NCBI GenBank assembly: GCA_002706265.1
Contig: PAKU01000020.1
Span: 56,816 to 120,815 of the forward strand
DNA from: Polycyclovorans sp.
Lineage (GTDB): Bacteria > Pseudomonadota > Gammaproteobacteria > Nevskiales > Nevskiaceae
Reading direction: 5' to 3'
DNA: 64,000 bases
Below are positions 50,454 through 58,463 of this stretch, in pieces; within the stretch, counting starts at the first letter, position 1; every line of letters begins with the position of its first letter. The notes beneath the pieces are model-generated. The model did not search any database. It saw nothing but the letters and a program-made list of their open reading frames with translations, and was not told the origin of the DNA. A program made the translations under genes and the position numbers.

Positions 50454-51511
50454 TCAAGATTCTGCCGTACCTGCGGTTGGCCGTGGAGCACCGCGCCTCT
50501 GATCTTTTCTTCTCGGCCGACGCGCCGGTGATGATGAAAATCGAAGGCGAGTTTGCCGCCATTGGCAAGACGCGGATGACCGGGGAAGGCCTGCGCGAAC
50601 TGGTCGTCAGCATGCTCACGCCCGAGCAGCAGGCCACGCTTGACGGTGATCGCGAGCTGGACTTCGCCACCCAGGCCGGCGGCCTCGGGCGCTTCCGCGT
50701 CAACGTGTTCACCCAGCGCAATACCCTGGGCATGGTGCTGCGGCGGGTCGAAGAGCAGATTCCGGCCATCGACGCGCTGGGCCTGCCCGCGGCGCTGGCC
50801 GAACTGGCAATGATGCGTCGCGGCATGATCCTGCTGGTGGGCGCCACCGGCTCGGGCAAGTCGACCACTCTGGCGGCGATGATCGGGCATCGCAATGCCA
50901 ACGCCGCCGGGCATATTCTCACCATTGAAGACCCCATCGAGTTCGTGCATCCCAACCGGCGCAGCATCGTCAACCAGCGCGAAGTGGGCACCGACACGGC
51001 AAGCTACGAGCGCGCGCTGAAAAGTGCGATGCGCGAGGCGCCCGATGTCATTCTCATTGGTGAAATCCGCACCCGCGAGACCATGGACGCCACGCTGCAA
51101 CTGGCCAACACCGGCCATCTGGCCTTGTCCACCCTGCACGCCAACAACGCCTATCAGGCCCTGCAGCGCATCGTGAACCTGTACCCCGGCGAGAACCGCG
51201 ACCAGTTGTACCTGGACCTGGCCATGACCCTGCGGGCCATCGTCAGCCAGCGCCTGGTGCGCGGGGTCGATGGCAAGCGTGTGGTGGCGGTCGAGGTGTT
51301 GATGAACACGCCGTTCGTGCAAGAGCTGATCCTCAACCGGCGGATCAGCGAGATTCGCGAGGCCATGGCGCAATCCAGTGACCGCGGCATGCAGAGCTTT
51401 GATGACGCCCTGTTCGATCTGCAGCGCCGGGGCCGCATCACCGTGGAAGAAGCGCTGGCCCACGCCGACTCAAGTGCCAACCTGCGTGCGCGCATCAGCT
51501 TTGGTGGCTAA
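50450..51511 (+). CDS. third PilT/PilU-family ATPase
   Basis: A 353-residue hexameric ATPase close to PilU: Walker A GATGSGKSTTLAAM, Asp box LTIEDPIEFVHP, Walker B ILIGEIRTRETMDAT, His box STLHANNAYQAL. All catalytic motifs look intact. It has the PilU-type C-terminal region with SFDDALFDLQRRGRI but no long tail. ATG overlaps the pilU stop. It may be a second PilU or a PilT2-like motor; its precise role is unknown. The next gene is convergent. Confidence 0.9.
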   Translation: MIKILPYLRLAVEHRASDLFFSADAPVMMKIEGEFAAIGKTRMTGEGLRELVVSMLTPEQQATLDGDRELDFATQAGGLGRFRVNVFTQRNTLGMVLRRVEEQIPAIDALGLPAALAELAMMRRGMILLVGATGSGKSTTLAAMIGHRNANAAGHILTIEDPIEFVHPNRRSIVNQREVGTDTASYERALKSAMREAPDVILIGEIRTRETMDATLQLANTGHLALSTLHANNAYQALQRIVNLYPGENRDQLYLDLAMTLRAIVSQRLVRGVDGKRVVAVEVLMNTPFVQELILNRRISEIREAMAQSSDRGMQSFDDALFDLQRRGRITVEEALAHADSSANLRARISFGG

Positions 51512-51542
51512 GCCGCCACCACCACGCGCAGCTGCGGGCGCT

Positions 51543-52241
51543 TCAGTCGTCCTGTGGCTCGTCCTGTGGCGCGGCGGCTGGCGGCATCAACACCGCCTGC
51601 ACGAACGGCAGCGTGAGCCGGCGCCGGGCTTTGAGTGCGGCGCGATCGATGCGCTCCAGGCCGGCGAGCAGGCTGCCGGCATCGCGGGGCAGGTGGCGCA
51701 ACCACCACCGGGTCACGTCGTCGGGCAGGGCCAGGCCACGGCGTTCCGCGCCTTCGATCAGTAACTGGAATTGTTGCAGCTCGTCCAGCGCCGGCACGTG
51801 GAAGCGCGGCAGGCGCGCGAGGCGGGTTCTCAGGTCGGCGGGCAGGCGGTGCAGTGCGTCGGGCGCGTTGCGCGACGCGACCCAGGTGACGCCGTTGCCG
51901 AACCCGCGCTGGTCCAGCATGCGCAAAAGCGCCATCCAGAACTCAGGCTGTTCGGGGGCGCCCTCCAGCTCGTCCACGGCCAGCGGCTGGTCAATGGCCA
52001 GGCCGGCGAGGATCTCGGCGGGCTCGCCCAGCAGGCTCGACAGCGGCAGATAGCGTCCGCCGTGCAGTCGGCAGGCGGCCAGCAGCAGGTGGGTTTTGCC
52101 GACGCCTGCCGGGCCATGCAGGTAAGCGCTTTCATTGGCCCGCAATTGCGCGATGGCCTGCAGGTCGGGCGCGGCGACAAAGCTCTCAAGGTCGCAGGGT
52201 TGTGGCAGGTGCACTGCCAGTGACAGCTGGTCTCCACGCAC
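51543..52241 (-). CDS. hda: DnaA regulatory inactivator
   Basis: Stimulates ATP hydrolysis by DnaA when bound to the sliding clamp, so limiting replication starts. The 232-residue protein has the N-terminal clamp-binding motif QLSL, Walker A GPAGVGKTHLL, a Walker B region LAVDELEGA, and the C-terminal LERIDRAALKARRRLTLPFVQ typical of Hda. GTG start just before the clamp motif. It follows perM by 7 bases on the same strand. Confidence 0.93.
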   Translation of the reverse strand: MRGDQLSLAVHLPQPCDLESFVAAPDLQAIAQLRANESAYLHGPAGVGKTHLLLAACRLHGGRYLPLSSLLGEPAEILAGLAIDQPLAVDELEGAPEQPEFWMALLRMLDQRGFGNGVTWVASRNAPDALHRLPADLRTRLARLPRFHVPALDELQQFQLLIEGAERRGLALPDDVTRWWLRHLPRDAGSLLAGLERIDRAALKARRRLTLPFVQAVLMPPAAAPQDEPQDD

Positions 52242-52248
52242 CGCGCGC

Positions 52249-53361
52249 TCAGCCCTGATAGACGCGGCTGTTCAGCCAGTGCTGTTTGCCGTGACGGAAC
52301 AACACCGCAAGCACCGCCGCCATGGGCAGGGCGATGAGCACGCCAATGAAGCCGAACAGCTGGCCGCCGGCCATGAGCGCGAAGATGACGGTCACCGGGT
52401 GCAGGCCGATCTTGTCGCCGACCAGGTTGGGCGTGAGCACCGCGCCTTCCATCAATTGCCCGATGCCGAACACCAGCGCCACCCACACCAGCGGCAGCAA
52501 CTCGCCGGTCTGCATGAACATGGCCAGCAGGGCGGCCACGACGCCGACGATGGTGCCGAGATACGGCACAAAGCTGATCAGCCCCGCGGTCATGCCGATG
52601 ACCAGCGCCAGATCGAGGCCCACGGCCCACAGACCAACGGTGTAAAAGGTGCCCAGCGCGAGCATCACGTAAAGCTGGCCGCGGATGAACGAGCCCAGCA
52701 TTTCGTGGGTCTCGGTGGCCAGAGGGCCGACCGTGGGCAGGGCCTTGCGGGGAATCATGTTGCGCACCCAGGCGACCAGGTCATCCCAGTCGCGCAGCAG
52801 GTAAAAACTGACCACCGGCACCATTAGCAGGTTGACCAGGGTGGTCAACAGCCGCGTGCCATTGCTGGAAACCTGGGCCCAGACAGTCGAGGCCATGTCG
52901 CTGGCCTGCGACCAGTGTTCGGTGACGATCGACTTGAGGCCGGCGCCGTCCAGCCCCACGCCCTCGGGCAGGGTGATGCCCACGTAGGGCAGGGCGGTGT
53001 TCTGGATCCACACCAGCCACTCCGGAATGCGGGACAGCAGTGCGGTGACCTGCGTGTAAAGCATGGGAATGATCAGCAGCACGGCAATCAGACTGAACAG
53101 GCTGATCACCAGAAACACCACGCAGACCCCGGCGGTGCGCGACAGGCGCCAGCGCTGCAGGCGATCGACAACGGGGTCGCCCAGGTAGGCGAGCGCGGCG
53201 CCCAGCACGAAGGGCGTGAGAATGGGCGCCAGCAGCCACAGCAGCACGATGAACCCAAGGCCAGCGGCGGCCCACGGCCAGGTATCGCGCCAGCCGAGCG
53301 GCCGGTTGTCGCCGGGCGGCGTGGTCAGGCGGGTGGTGGGGGTGTCTGGGGGCAGGGGCAC
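52249..53361 (-). CDS. perM: AI-2E/PerM family transporter
   Basis: A 370-residue membrane protein of the AI-2 exporter family, with about eight membrane helices and the conserved PVVSFYLLRDWDDL, FVPYLGTIVGVV and GQLMEGAVLTPNLVGDKIGLHP motifs. Substrate is unknown; the family name rests on one member and does not prove signal export. GTG start. It follows the DUF2066 gene by 7 bases in a conserved cluster. Confidence 0.88.
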   Translation of the reverse strand: MPLPPDTPTTRLTTPPGDNRPLGWRDTWPWAAAGLGFIVLLWLLAPILTPFVLGAALAYLGDPVVDRLQRWRLSRTAGVCVVFLVISLFSLIAVLLIIPMLYTQVTALLSRIPEWLVWIQNTALPYVGITLPEGVGLDGAGLKSIVTEHWSQASDMASTVWAQVSSNGTRLLTTLVNLLMVPVVSFYLLRDWDDLVAWVRNMIPRKALPTVGPLATETHEMLGSFIRGQLYVMLALGTFYTVGLWAVGLDLALVIGMTAGLISFVPYLGTIVGVVAALLAMFMQTGELLPLVWVALVFGIGQLMEGAVLTPNLVGDKIGLHPVTVIFALMAGGQLFGFIGVLIALPMAAVLAVLFRHGKQHWLNSRVYQG

Positions 53362-53368
53362 GGCGGGG

Positions 53369-54001
53369 CTAGCGCAGGTCCATCTGCAGTGCCGCCCCGA
53401 AGCCGCCGCCCCGGCTGTAGGCGATGCCCGACCCGGTCAGCAGTTCGGCGACGGTTTGCCGCCCACCTTCGGCCGTAAGCCGCAGCGTCAAATCAGTCCC
53501 GTTGAGGGACGCGATGCTGATGCCCTCGATGCGGCGGTCATTGCCGAGTTGGCGCATCACCTGAGCGTAGCGCTGGGCACTGTTCACGTTGCCGAGGTGC
53601 AGATCAACGGTTTCGGTCCCGGCGCTGCGGGCGCCCCACAGGGGAAATCCGCTGCTGGCCACCGCGTCGTCGATGGAACGGGGGTCGAAGCTGGCCCGCA
53701 GGCCCAGGCCTTCGGCGTCGCGTTCGAGGCTGAAATTCTCGACCCAGTCCCGTGCGCGATTGCGGTAGTGCCCGGGAATCTGGCCGCCGCCGCTGGCGCG
53801 TTCGAACACCTGAGCCAACGCCTTGACCAGCGCGGCATCTTGCGCCTGTGCGGTGTTGGCGGCCAATGGCACGCGGGCGGTGTAATCAGGGCCCTGAGAC
53901 TGGGTTTCCAGCGGGGCGTCGAAGGTCGCGACAGACTGCGCATGGGCGGCGCCGACGCCGGCAAGCGTCAGCGTGACGACGGACAGGGCTTTGAGCAGCA
54001 T
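53369..54001 (-). CDS. DUF2066 periplasmic protein
   Basis: A 210-residue exported protein with a signal peptide ending AHA near residue 22. The family is unknown in function but sits next to perM, hda and purM in many gammaproteobacteria, as here. ATG 54001 fits the signal peptide; the frame is open further, but that part would overlap the divergent purM gene. Confidence 0.8.
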   Translation of the reverse strand: MLLKALSVVTLTLAGVGAAHAQSVATFDAPLETQSQGPDYTARVPLAANTAQAQDAALVKALAQVFERASGGGQIPGHYRNRARDWVENFSLERDAEGLGLRASFDPRSIDDAVASSGFPLWGARSAGTETVDLHLGNVNSAQRYAQVMRQLGNDRRIEGISIASLNGTDLTLRLTAEGGRQTVAELLTGSGIAYSRGGGFGAALQMDLR

Positions 54002-54021
54002 CCAGATGGTTCGCGTGTCGG

Positions 54022-54027
54022 TAAAAT
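54022..54027 (+). promoter_or_regulatory. possible -10 element (TAAAAT) for purM
   Basis: TAAAAT lies 32 bases before the purM ATG, in the 58-base divergent gap with the DUF2066 gene. No -35 match at the expected place. Confidence 0.35.
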
Positions 54028-54059
54028 GCAAGGTTATCCCACTCCCGGACGGTCTGCGC

Positions 54060-55091
54060 ATGAGTTCACCCCAAGGTTTCACCTACAAAGATGCCGGGGT
54101 CGATATCGATGCCGGTGATGCGCTGGTCGGCGACATCAAACGCATCGTCAAGTCCACCCACCGCAAGGAGGTCCTCGGCGGTGTGGGCGGATTCGGTGCA
54201 CTGGTCGAACTGCCCAAGAAGTACAAGCAGCCCGTGCTGGTCAGTGGCACCGACGGCGTGGGCACCAAGCTGCGCCTGGCCATCGATGCCGGCGTGGTCG
54301 AAGGGCTCGGGCAGGATCTGGTGGCCATGTGCGTCAATGACGTGCTGGTCACCGGCGCCGAGCCGCTGTTCTTCCTCGATTACTTTGCCACCGGCAAGCT
54401 CGACCCCCGGCAGGCCGGACTGGTGATTCGCGGTATTGCCAAGGGCTGCAAGCTGTCGGGCTGTGCGCTGGTGGGCGGCGAAACGGCCGAAATGCCGGGT
54501 TTGTATGCCCAGGGTGATTTCGACCTCGCGGGCTTTTGCGTCGCAGTGGTCGAAAAGAAAAAGCGCATCGATGGCAGCCGCATCAAGGCCGGCGACGTGG
54601 TGATTGCCCTGCCATCAACCGGCCCGCACGCCAACGGCTTTTCGCTGATTCGCAAGATTCTGGCGCACAGCGGCGAGACGCTCGATATGCCGCTTGGCCG
54701 CACCACGCTGGGCAAGGCGCTGCTGGCGCCGACGGCGATTTACGTCAAACCCATACTCGACCTGTTGGCCGAGGGTGCGCCGCTGCGCGGCATGGCCCAC
54801 ATCACCGGCGGCGGCGTCACCGACAACCTGCCGCGCTGCTTCCCCGAGGGCGTGTCGGCCGTGATCGACACCGAGAGCTGGAAGCTGCCGCCGGTGTTCC
54901 AGTGGCTGCAGCAGGCCGGCAACGTCAGTGATGACGAGATGCGACGCGTCTTTAATTGCGGCGTGGGCTTCATGATGGTGGTGCCGCGTCTGAAGGCCGA
55001 CGACACCCTGGCCAAGCTGGTGAAACTGAAGCTCAAGCCGTGGATCGCCGGGCAAATCATCAAGGGTGATGGCGACGTCCAGTACGCGTGA
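54060..55091 (+). CDS. purM: phosphoribosylformylglycinamidine cyclo-ligase (AIR synthetase)
   Basis: Fifth step of purine synthesis. The 343-residue protein has [14 protein letters not shown], the [12 protein letters not shown] nucleotide stretch, [13 protein letters not shown] and [15 protein letters not shown], all typical of PurM. ATG 54060 gives the standard N-terminus; the open upstream frame runs into the divergent gene. The stop overlaps the purN GTG, so the two are coupled. Confidence 0.97.
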   Translation: MSSPQGFTYKDAGVDIDAGDALVGDIKRIVKSTHRKEVLGGVGGFGALVELPKKYKQPVLVSGTDGVGTKLRLAIDAGVVEGLGQDLVAMCVNDVLVTGAEPLFFLDYFATGKLDPRQAGLVIRGIAKGCKLSGCALVGGETAEMPGLYAQGDFDLAGFCVAVVEKKKRIDGSRIKAGDVVIALPSTGPHANGFSLIRKILAHSGETLDMPLGRTTLGKALLAPTAIYVKPILDLLAEGAPLRGMAHITGGGVTDNLPRCFPEGVSAVIDTESWKLPPVFQWLQQAGNVSDDEMRRVFNCGVGFMMVVPRLKADDTLAKLVKLKLKPWIAGQIIKGDGDVQYA

Positions 55092-55747
55092 AACGGGTCG
55101 TCGTTCTGATCTCGGGCGCCGGGCGCAACCTGCAGGCCTTGATCGATGCGCAGCGGCACGGGCGCCTGCCGGACTGTCTTGTCGGCGTGATCAGCAGCCG
55201 TGCCGATGCGCCGGGCGTGCAGCGGGCGCGGGATGCGGGCCTGCCGGCGCGCTGCATCACGCCCGCCGACTTCACCGATCGCCCTGAATTCGACGCGGCA
55301 TTGATGCGCCAGATTGACGACTGGGCGGCCGACTGGGTGGTGCTGGCCGGATTCATGCGCATTCTCACGCCGGGCTTCACGCAGCATTACGCGGGGCGGC
55401 TGCTCAACATTCATCCCTCGCTGCTGCCGCGACACCCCGGCTTGCGGACCCACGCGGCGGCGCGCGCGGCCGGGGATGCCCGACATGGCGCGACGGTGCA
55501 TTTCGTCACCGAGGCGCTGGATGGCGGGCCGCGCATCATTCAGGGCGCCCTCATGGTGCGGCCCGAAGATACCGACGAAACGCTCGCCGAACGTGTCATG
55601 GTGGAGGTGGAGCGCCGAATCTACCCGCAAGCGGTGGCGTGGGCCGTTGCCGGTCGCTTGACCGTCGATGCCATGGGCCGGGTGGGTTTGGACGACCGCA
55701 CCTTGCAGGCCCCCTTGTCGCTGGATGATTTGGAAGCGGGTTTTTAG
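55088..55747 (+). CDS. purN: phosphoribosylglycinamide formyltransferase
   Basis: Third step of purine synthesis, using 10-formyl-tetrahydrofolate (made by FolD). The 219-residue protein has the catalytic [16 protein letters not shown] (Asn, His) and [10 protein letters not shown] (Asp). The GAR phosphate loop reads SGAGRNLQA, with Arg13 where the family usually has Ser (SGxGSNLQ). GTG start overlapping the purM stop. Confidence 0.95.
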   Translation: MKRVVVLISGAGRNLQALIDAQRHGRLPDCLVGVISSRADAPGVQRARDAGLPARCITPADFTDRPEFDAALMRQIDDWAADWVVLAGFMRILTPGFTQHYAGRLLNIHPSLLPRHPGLRTHAAARAAGDARHGATVHFVTEALDGGPRIIQGALMVRPEDTDETLAERVMVEVERRIYPQAVAWAVAGRLTVDAMGRVGLDDRTLQAPLSLDDLEAGF

Positions 55748-55770
55748 CGAAATGACCTGGAGCACGACAG

Positions 55771-56541
55771 ATGAATCGGTTGCCAATGACGTGGGCGGTA
55801 TCGAAGCGCGCCTGGGCGGGGGTGCTGGTCGGCGGCGTGCTGGCGGCAGCAAATCCCGTCGGCGGGGTGAGCGCAGCGGTTGCGGCCGTGCCTGACAAGA
55901 CCGCGACCGAGGCCGCCATGCCGCCGGTGGACGGTCGCTACACCCTGCGTCGCGGCCTGCTCAAGCTGGGCTCGGCTGATTTTTCGCTGATCACGCTGGG
56001 CGGGGGCTGCTATCGCTACTCATATGCGGCGAACCCCACCGGACTGGCGCGCATGTTCATCGGTCGCGTCATTGAAGTCAGCGAATTCTGCATGGACGGC
56101 GACACCATCGTGCCGCGCACCTACTCGTTCACCCGCGAGGACGAGAAGGATGAAAACTACGTGCTGCGCTTCGATCACGAGCGGCAGGTGGCACGCACCG
56201 ACGGCGGTATCGAGATTGCCTTCGAAGGCGCAGTCCAGGACCGGCTGTCGTTGCAGTTGGCGGTACAGCGCTGGGTGATGGCCAACAAGGGCAAGGTGTC
56301 GGACGCCACCTATGCGGTCACGCAGGTCGAGCCCGACAAGATCAAGGTCTACGAATTCCGGGTGACCGCGCGCGAAAACCTTGATCTGGGCAAAGGGCCG
56401 ATTGAAACGGTGAAGGTTGAACGCGTCGATCCCAGCCGTCGATCGATCCGCGTCTGGGCGGACCCCGCACAGGGCTATCGCATCGTGCAGGTCGAGCAGA
56501 TCAAGGACGGCAGCGTCCAGTTCCAGATGCAGCTTGAGTGA
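55771..56541 (+). CDS. DUF3108 exported protein
   Basis: A 256-residue protein with a signal-like N-terminus (hydrophobic residues about 14-40) and a beta-rich body typical of DUF3108, a family often next to purN. Function unknown. ATG start with CTGGAG about 10 bases upstream, 23 bases after purN. The following gene is convergent. Confidence 0.82.
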   Translation: MNRLPMTWAVSKRAWAGVLVGGVLAAANPVGGVSAAVAAVPDKTATEAAMPPVDGRYTLRRGLLKLGSADFSLITLGGGCYRYSYAANPTGLARMFIGRVIEVSEFCMDGDTIVPRTYSFTREDEKDENYVLRFDHERQVARTDGGIEIAFEGAVQDRLSLQLAVQRWVMANKGKVSDATYAVTQVEPDKIKVYEFRVTARENLDLGKGPIETVKVERVDPSRRSIRVWADPAQGYRIVQVEQIKDGSVQFQMQLE

Positions 56542-56568
56542 TCGGTTGCGCGGCGCGGCGGGCTCGGT

Positions 56569-57027
56569 TCACATCGCGAGAATCGCGTCCCAATGCGTCT
56601 TGCTGACCGGCGTGACCGACAACCTTGAACCGGGCGCCAGCACGGCCAGGCCGGCCAGTTGCGCGGCATTGGCCTTGAGCATGGCCAGGGTCACCGGCTT
56701 GTCCAACTTGCGGCGGTAGCGCACGTCCACCAGCAGCCACCGGGGGTTTTCGGGCGTCGACTTGGGGTCGTAATGGTCCGATGCCGGATCGAACTGTGTG
56801 GGGTCGGGATAGGCCTTGCTGACAATGTCAACCACCCCGACCACGCCCGGCTCGGCGCAGCTTGAGTGGTAGAAAAACGCCTGATCCCCGACATCGAACC
56901 GGTCGCGGAACATGTTGCGCACCTGATAGTTGCGGACACCGTCCCAGGCTTCGGTCTGCTTCGGGCGCGACGCCAGGTCGTCGATCGAGAAGCAGTCGGG
57001 TTCAGATTTCATCAGCCAGTAGGCCAT
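56569..57027 (-). CDS. EVE domain protein
   Basis: A 152-residue single-domain protein (PUA-like fold). Family-typical motifs: AYWLMKSEPDCFSIDDL, WDGVRNYQVRNMFRD, and FFYHSSCAEPGVVGVVDIV. EVE domains are thought to bind modified nucleobases in DNA or RNA; no partner is visible here. It overlaps the 3' end of fau by 16 bases on the same strand, so it is probably translated from the same message. Confidence 0.92.
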   Translation of the reverse strand: MAYWLMKSEPDCFSIDDLASRPKQTEAWDGVRNYQVRNMFRDRFDVGDQAFFYHSSCAEPGVVGVVDIVSKAYPDPTQFDPASDHYDPKSTPENPRWLLVDVRYRRKLDKPVTLAMLKANAAQLAGLAVLAPGSRLSVTPVSKTHWDAILAM

Positions 57028-57617
57028 GCCGGTCTCCGGTCGGTGATCAGGGCGTCGAGCGGGCGGTCCCAGGGCGCCTGGGGCACTTCATCGACACATT
57101 GTTGGGTGTAGGCCCAGCCCAGCCAGCGCGGGACCCGCGCGGGGCGGCGGGGCAGGCGGTCATAGTAGCCGCCACCCGCGCCGAGGCGGTTGAGGTGGCG
57201 GTCGACGCCCACCAGCGGCACCACCAGATACTGCAGCCGGTTGAGCAGACTGCGTGGCGATGACCGTCGGGGCACGCGGATGCCGTAGTCGCCACGGGCG
57301 AGGGGTGTGTGACGGGTCAGCGCGACCCAGCGCAGTGTGCTTTCACCGCCGGTCACCGGCACATAGACCCGGGTGCCGCGCTGCTGAAGCGCGGTGATCA
57401 ACGCGGTGGTGGCCAGTTCGGCGCCATGGTGCAGGTAGACCCCCACGCGGTGGGCGCGGCGTAGTCCCGGCAGCGCCAGGGTCTTGACGGTGCAGCGCTG
57501 CGCGGCCCACCGCCGCTGCCGCAGGGTCAGCGCGCGGCGCCCGGCGCGTAATTGGCGGCGCAGGTGCTGCTTCTGCGCGGCCAGGGAATCAGGGGTGTCT
57601 CCCGCACATGCCGTCAT
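57012..57617 (-). CDS. fau: 5-formyltetrahydrofolate cyclo-ligase
   Basis: Returns 5-formyl-tetrahydrofolate to the folate pool. The 201-residue protein has the N-terminal LRRQLRAGRRALTLRQR helix and the C-terminal VPLVGVDRHLNRLGAGGGYYDR with the ATP and magnesium site. The ATG at 57617 has AAGGTG 9 bases upstream; GTG 57629 is the alternative. Both starts lie inside the 3' arm of the predicted 6S RNA, which is unusual. The gene follows zapA and 6S RNA, the standard gammaproteobacterial order. Confidence 0.9.
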   Translation of the reverse strand: MTACAGDTPDSLAAQKQHLRRQLRAGRRALTLRQRRWAAQRCTVKTLALPGLRRAHRVGVYLHHGAELATTALITALQQRGTRVYVPVTGGESTLRWVALTRHTPLARGDYGIRVPRRSSPRSLLNRLQYLVVPLVGVDRHLNRLGAGGGYYDRLPRRPARVPRWLGWAYTQQCVDEVPQAPWDRPLDALITDRRPAWPTG

Positions 57618-57782
57618 TGGCTCGGTCACCTTGAGACGTGCGTCTCAAGTGGGTGCGTTTTCACGCTTTTGGGCTTCCCGCTGCAAAGGCGGGCCTGCAC
57701 GCCTGGCGTGGTCCGGCTCCCGGTTTTTTGCAAATAGGCTCAAGGGGTTGGGAGCAAATTAACCAACATGGCAGGAGACACC
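57594..57782 (-). ncRNA. ssrS: 6S RNA
   Basis: Regulatory RNA that mimics an open promoter and binds sigma-70 RNA polymerase. It lies between zapA and fau, its usual place. Its 5' end (GGTGTCTCC) and 3' end (GGAGACACC) pair perfectly, and the stem extends through CATG/CATG and TTGG/CCAA. The 5' side of the bubble has CCCCTTGAGCCTATTT, close to the CCCCTGAGCCGATATTT of E. coli, and the 3' side has the CTTGAGAC-GCAC-GTCTCAAG hairpin (57630-57649). About 189 bases, near the usual size. Exact ends are inferred. Confidence 0.88.
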
Positions 57783-57791
57783 GACGCGAGT

Positions 57792-58112
57792 CTACCTGTC
57801 TTCGAGTGACAGTGTGTTGTCGATGTCGAGGCGCAGTTGACGCACCCGTTCGGCCGCTGCCTGTTCATTGACTGACTGGCCGTCAACCCCCTGATTTTCG
57901 AGCAGTTCCCGGGTCAGATTGAGTGCCGCCATCACGGCAATCTTTTCAGCACCCAGGGCCTTGCCGCGGCGCCGGATGGTGGTCATCCGCTCGTTGAGGT
58001 GGTCGGCCGAGCGGATCAGGGTGTCGTGCTCCGATTCGGGGCAGGCAACGGTGTATTCCTTGCCCATGATGCGGACGGTGATGCTGACGGGTTCGGCGGG
58101 TCGTTGGCTCAC
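57792..58112 (-). CDS. zapA: cell division protein ZapA
   Basis: Bundles FtsZ filaments at midcell. The 106-residue protein has an N-terminal beta domain (VSITVRIMGKEYTVACPE) and a C-terminal coiled coil with AALNLTRELLE. GTG start overlapping the stop of the ZapB-like gene. It is followed directly by 6S RNA. Confidence 0.94.
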   Translation of the reverse strand: MSQRPAEPVSITVRIMGKEYTVACPESEHDTLIRSADHLNERMTTIRRRGKALGAEKIAVMAALNLTRELLENQGVDGQSVNEQAAAERVRQLRLDIDNTLSLEDR

Positions 58113-58357
58113 GCTTGGGGCTCCCGGGTGTCGGGCGTGTCGTCATCGACCAGCAGCGTCGGCGCGTCGGTTTGGGAGTCGTCCAGTTGCCGGACGCGGT
58201 CGACAATGGCTTCGATGCGCCGCCGCAATTCGCTGTTGAGGGCCACCAGGCGGTCGCGCTCCTGCAGCGCCCGTTTCAACTCCAGCCGGGATTGACGATA
58301 GGCTGTGTTGAGTCGCTGAACGCGGTCCTCAAGTTGTTGTAGTTCCGCTTCGAGCAT
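58109..58357 (-). CDS. ZapB-like coiled-coil protein (TIGR02449 family)
   Basis: An 82-residue protein, almost all coiled coil (residues 1-58), with an acidic tail. It sits just before zapA, as the TIGR02449 family does in many gammaproteobacteria; a role with ZapA in the division ring is inferred from this. ATG 58357 has CAGG about 8 bases upstream; a GTG at 58372 directly abuts the T-run of the upstream terminator and is less likely. Confidence 0.82.
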   Translation of the reverse strand: MLEAELQQLEDRVQRLNTAYRQSRLELKRALQERDRLVALNSELRRRIEAIVDRVRQLDDSQTDAPTLLVDDDTPDTREPQA

Positions 58358-58372
58358 GAGCAGCCTGGGCAC

Positions 58373-58411
58373 AAAAAAAGGCGACGGTCGTCAGTATACG
58401 ACCGCCGCCCG
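58373..58411 (-). terminator. intrinsic terminator after the DegP/MucD gene
   Basis: On the minus strand a 12-base-pair stem (GGCGGCGGTCGT with ACGACCGTCGCC, one G-T pair) with a six-base loop is followed by seven T. It ends the mucD message, about 53 bases past its stop, and lies just before the ZapB-like gene. Confidence 0.88.
58393..58398 (-). promoter_or_regulatory. possible -10 element (TATACT) inside the terminator loop
   Basis: TATACT, five of six bases of the consensus, spans the loop of the terminator hairpin, 36 bases before the ATG of the ZapB-like gene. The -35 region at 17 bases is poor. Some promoter is needed here because the terminator cuts off read-through from mucD. Confidence 0.45.
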
Positions 58412-58463
58412 GGTTGTTGAGCAGGTGTTGCGGGCATGGCCCACCGCACCCATGGGGGTTTAT

